Shown here: positions 61,509 to 64,000 of the stretch, piece by piece | How the letters are laid out: the number at the start of each line of letters is the position of its first letter | How positions within the stretch are numbered: the first letter of the stretch is position 1 | Source of the DNA: Saprospiraceae bacterium UBA7687 | Lineage (GTDB): Bacteria > Bacteroidota > Bacteroidia > Chitinophagales > Saprospiraceae | Direction of reading: 5' to 3' | Length of the DNA stretch: 64,000 nucleotides | NCBI GenBank assembly: GCA_002482845.1 | Contig: DLGT01000083.1 | Location: 1 to 64,000, forward strand | Program-made: the position numbers and the translations under genes | Notes under the pieces: model-generated | Databases searched by the model: none | What the model was told of the DNA's origin: nothing | What the model saw: only the letters and a program-made list of their open reading frames with translations

Positions 61509-63865
61509 ATTTGCGATATTTTTGTTTTTACACCTCTGAATAATATGGAAAGCGTATCGTCGAGTTTTTCGTTTGCTATTGATATATAATCACTTGATGT
61601 ATAAGTATTTGCATAATGTTCAAAAAGGTTTTTATAATCACTCGTCAGTGTTTCGATAGTTTGGATATCTAGTTCTTGTTTTCTTGCCAAAATAGTATCT
61701 GCGTCGGCGTATAAAAAATAATTAAGATCTGGTTTGAGCAAAAATCGATACCCAAATTTCACCCATGAAGTAGGTAGAAGAATGTTTGATCGCTTACCAT
61801 CATTGATAAAATCAAAGTAATATCTGTCATAAAGCACTACTTTGCCGCGCATAACATACTTAACATACACATAAAATTGGCCTAGAATAAAATCAATATA
61901 ATAGTATCCAAAGCGCAACAATGACGACAATAGGTTTTTGTTTTGACCTGTTCTTGGCAATTTGCTTACGGAGATAGCTTCAGCCTTTTCTTTGCCATGT
62001 CTTAGCGCACTGATGATTGGAAGTATAGATGGTCTATGTCGTAGGACGATCACATCTTTACGAAGATTTTTTTCTAATTTGTACTTGATATATTCTATAA
62101 TAGTAGATTTGCCGGCGCCATCTACTCCACTAAAAGTAATGACTAAGCCACCATTTTGGAAAAACGAACGTATGGTATCCACATAATAAAACAGTTTATT
62201 TTTTAATCCTTTCCATCCGCGATTTTCTGCTTTAGTTTGAATAATCGTATTTAGTGCCACCCCATTCATTGAATCACCTTTGCAATATGACATTAAAGCT
62301 TGATCTTCATTTCCATTGGCGTGTTGTAAATGTATTTTTTTGCCCATATATTTAAATGGAACTTGGGAATTATTCAAAGCATAAAACCAAACGATATATC
62401 TCATTTCGTCTGTAGGGTGCAAGGTTTTGATGCCGTGGTCATTGACTACTGATCTTGTTAATAATGTGTCTGCATTTAAAAATACTTGGTTCTTTCTTTT
62501 TAATTTATGTATCAAATCAAGGCTTAAAAAGCTACCATCGTGAAAGTAGATAGCTATGTTTTCCATAAATGACTTGGATGTAGTGACTACTTTGGTTTTC
62601 AGTGGTGAATTATGGCATAATTGAGTGATATAACTTAAGTCTTTTTGTCTCATCAGAATGTCAATGTCAGAATCTTCTGACCAAAAGTCTGGATGAGAGT
62701 CTGATAATTTTATCCCTGCATATTCAATCGACTTTAAATGATCAAAAAGGGTATTGATAAAAAGCTGTCGTTGAGATGTATTAACAATCAAATTGTCTAG
62801 TGCTGTATTCCACATATTTATCATCCAATATATCTGAGGGTGCCAGTATTTCTGTGCCACATAATTTGACATCGAACGTGTGATATGATATAAAAGATAT
62901 AGGGACAAATATCTATTCATCTCGTCAATAGATTCAAAAAAAGGTTGCTTTTCGCTTTTTAATAATTTTTCTGACAAGACTTGATAAGTTTTTGACCAAT
63001 CATTCCTGTCCACCAAAATACCTTGTTGTATGATGAAATGAAAAAGATCAAATCCTTTGGGCATTTCTGCATCTGCTGCTTCCCAATCATAGACAAATAA
63101 TTTATTTTCGGAGACAAACATATTCCATGATGTAAAATCTCCATGTGCACAACCAAAATCTGTTAGTTTATCTTGATCTAATTGTGATTGTAGTAGATAA
63201 AGCTTTGCGTGTAAACCCTTGGGCATTTTGGGATCGTGTTCTAATTGTCGGAGCAAAGCCATTGAATTGAGATAGGATTCACTTTCACTTAATGTTACCT
63301 TTTGGAGCGATTTACTGAATAATTCTTGCGTAAAATCTAAATGTGTATTGGTTAAAATAGGGGATCTTTTTATATTTTTATCAAAGGCAGTTTGACAATA
63401 TTCAAAGTCACCATTTTCTATTACTTTAGGATGCTTCAATGTTGAAAATGTTTGCTTTTGAAGCCAATTAAGCGTGGATTTTTCACGTTCTAAGCTAACT
63501 TTAGCATTTTTACCTACAGGCAATTTAACAAAAGTGTCATTGGCATAAATCACCAATTTCTGTTGCGTTCCTATGGTACCAGTAAAGATTGCCCAATTTT
63601 CGCCTAAAATGTCTGGAACATTGACTTTTTGTTTGCTTAAAAACCATGACTGTAAACGAAGCGAGAATATTAATTTAATCAAAACAACATAAATGGCGGC
63701 TTTAGTTGGGCTTTCATTATAGAACCTCAGGAATTCTGGTTTTTTTAGTTCTACTGGCCAAATCCACCGAATAGTTCCGTCCGGATTTTTGACTGCAAAC
63801 ACTTCTTTTGATTCGTGTTTATTGCAAGGGATCAGCTCCATTACCTTATAAATATCGCGCACCAT
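61505..63865 (-). CDS. APH-like kinase, nucleotidyltransferase-like and thymidylate-kinase-like fusion protein
   Basis: 786 residues from the ATG at 63865; the frame opens at a TTG at 63922 (19 codons earlier). Residue numbers here count from the TTG. An APH/choline-kinase-like domain has the Brenner-type HGDFTSWNMF (about 259-268) and DWEAAD. A nucleotidyltransferase-like segment has SEDSDIDILMRQ (414-423) and DGSFLSLDLIH with a third Asp, the minimal NTase fold. A P-loop domain has GVDGAGKST (about 598) and DRYYFDF, as in thymidylate kinases. It may phosphorylate and activate a sugar or sugar-like acceptor. It heads the second polysaccharide operon, which supports a role in precursor supply. 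I know no characterised example of this combination. Confidence 0.65.
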   Translation of the reverse strand: MVRDIYKVMELIPCNKHESKEVFAVKNPDGTIRWIWPVELKKPEFLRFYNESPTKAAIYVVLIKLIFSLRLQSWFLSKQKVNVPDILGENWAIFTGTIGTQQKLVIYANDTFVKLPVGKNAKVSLEREKSTLNWLQKQTFSTLKHPKVIENGDFEYCQTAFDKNIKRSPILTNTHLDFTQELFSKSLQKVTLSESESYLNSMALLRQLEHDPKMPKGLHAKLYLLQSQLDQDKLTDFGCAHGDFTSWNMFVSENKLFVYDWEAADAEMPKGFDLFHFIIQQGILVDRNDWSKTYQVLSEKLLKSEKQPFFESIDEMNRYLSLYLLYHITRSMSNYVAQKYWHPQIYWMINMWNTALDNLIVNTSQRQLFINTLFDHLKSIEYAGIKLSDSHPDFWSEDSDIDILMRQKDLSYITQLCHNSPLKTKVVTTSKSFMENIAIYFHDGSFLSLDLIHKLKRKNQVFLNADTLLTRSVVNDHGIKTLHPTDEMRYIVWFYALNNSQVPFKYMGKKIHLQHANGNEDQALMSYCKGDSMNGVALNTIIQTKAENRGWKGLKNKLFYYVDTIRSFFQNGGLVITFSGVDGAGKSTIIEYIKYKLEKNLRKDVIVLRHRPSILPIISALRHGKEKAEAISVSKLPRTGQNKNLLSSLLRFGYYYIDFILGQFYVYVKYVMRGKVVLYDRYYFDFINDGKRSNILLPTSWVKFGYRFLLKPDLNYFLYADADTILARKQELDIQTIETLTSDYKNLFEHYANTYTSSDYISIANEKLDDTLSILFRGVKTKISQI

Positions 63866-63875
63866 ATTATTATTT

Positions 63876-63992
63876 TGTAATATGGATGCCAAAGTAATGC
63901 CATGTTTATATACAATTGACAATCAATAACATATAGTAAAATCACTGAACTAAACATTCCGATTTATGGAATAAAATTCCAATTATTGGAAA
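63876..63992 (-). promoter_or_regulatory. Double dyad operator and sigma-54-like promoter of the second polysaccharide operon
   Basis: Two tandem dyads: ATTCC-GATTTA-TGGAAT (63956-63972) and ATTCCA-ATTAT-TGGAAA (63976-63992). On the minus strand TTGGCAT (63886-63892) follows 75-95 bp later, with TTAC in the -12 position. The predicted start site falls at the ATG (63865), which would make this transcript leaderless and favours the ATG over the TTG start at 63922. Confidence 0.55.
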
Positions 63993-64000
63993 CAAGATGT

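Overview
The window looks like the chromosome of a Bacteroidota member, most likely a Saprospiraceae-type bacterium. This is inferred from four things: secreted proteins with type IX secretion (T9SS) C-terminal tails, plant-type LRR and MopE-like metal-binding motifs; Bacteroidota-style -7 boxes (TAnnTTTG) ahead of many genes with no clear Shine-Dalgarno; AT-rich DNA with TTG/GTG starts; and BlaR-TonB fusion proteins. No rRNA, tRNA or CRISPR array was seen.

Layout. 1-1267 is a long gene-free AT-rich stretch with a REP-like hairpin pair and an array of 11-bp units. 1268-3196 holds an outer-membrane barrel and a rhodanese, and 3400-6519 a large secreted metalloprotease. 6630-8776 (minus) is parE plus a DUF3820 gene. 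8996-14836 (minus) is a BlaI-led operon with a ChaN-like lipoprotein and two M56 sensor/TonB proteins. These share a near-identical first half, and the second is cut short by an in-frame stop just before the end of its T9SS tail. Next come glutaryl-CoA dehydrogenase, two secreted proteins, folB with a duplicated 3' scrap and a second 11-bp array, a ferredoxin and its reductase, a GT9 transferase, a CBM9/barrel protein, a small unknown gene pair with a winged-helix regulator, mutS2, miaB, a sigma-54 activator, DinB, SRPBCC and a GH53 galactanase.

36479-43618 (plus) is a tightly coupled exopolysaccharide operon: response regulator, Wza, Wzc-like co-polymerase, flippase, glycosyltransferase, polymerase. 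A second polysaccharide block lies on the minus strand at 56008-63865: a WecA-like initiating transferase, three GT4 enzymes, a LbH acyltransferase and a three-domain APH/nucleotidyltransferase/thymidylate-kinase-like fusion. Between them are a YefM-YoeB toxin-antitoxin pair, a 1537-residue secreted mosaic protein and a signalling operon (sigma-54 response regulator, FIST sensor protein, hybrid kinase with HPt).

The most interesting signal is not a gene. An inverted repeat, ATTCCA-N5-TGGAAT or close variants, recurs upstream of both polysaccharide blocks, wzc, the 1537-residue secreted protein and the first barrel gene. In five of six places a TTGGCA-type box resembling the -24 element of a sigma-54 promoter lies about 60-80 bp downstream, placing a start site 0-25 nt before the start codon. 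I infer a sigma-54 enhancer/promoter module linking capsule synthesis with secreted surface proteins, with the sigma-54 response regulator in the same region as a candidate activator. Other points of interest are the two 11-bp-period arrays, the nested palindromes, the degenerate Wzc kinase domain and the triple-domain fusion.
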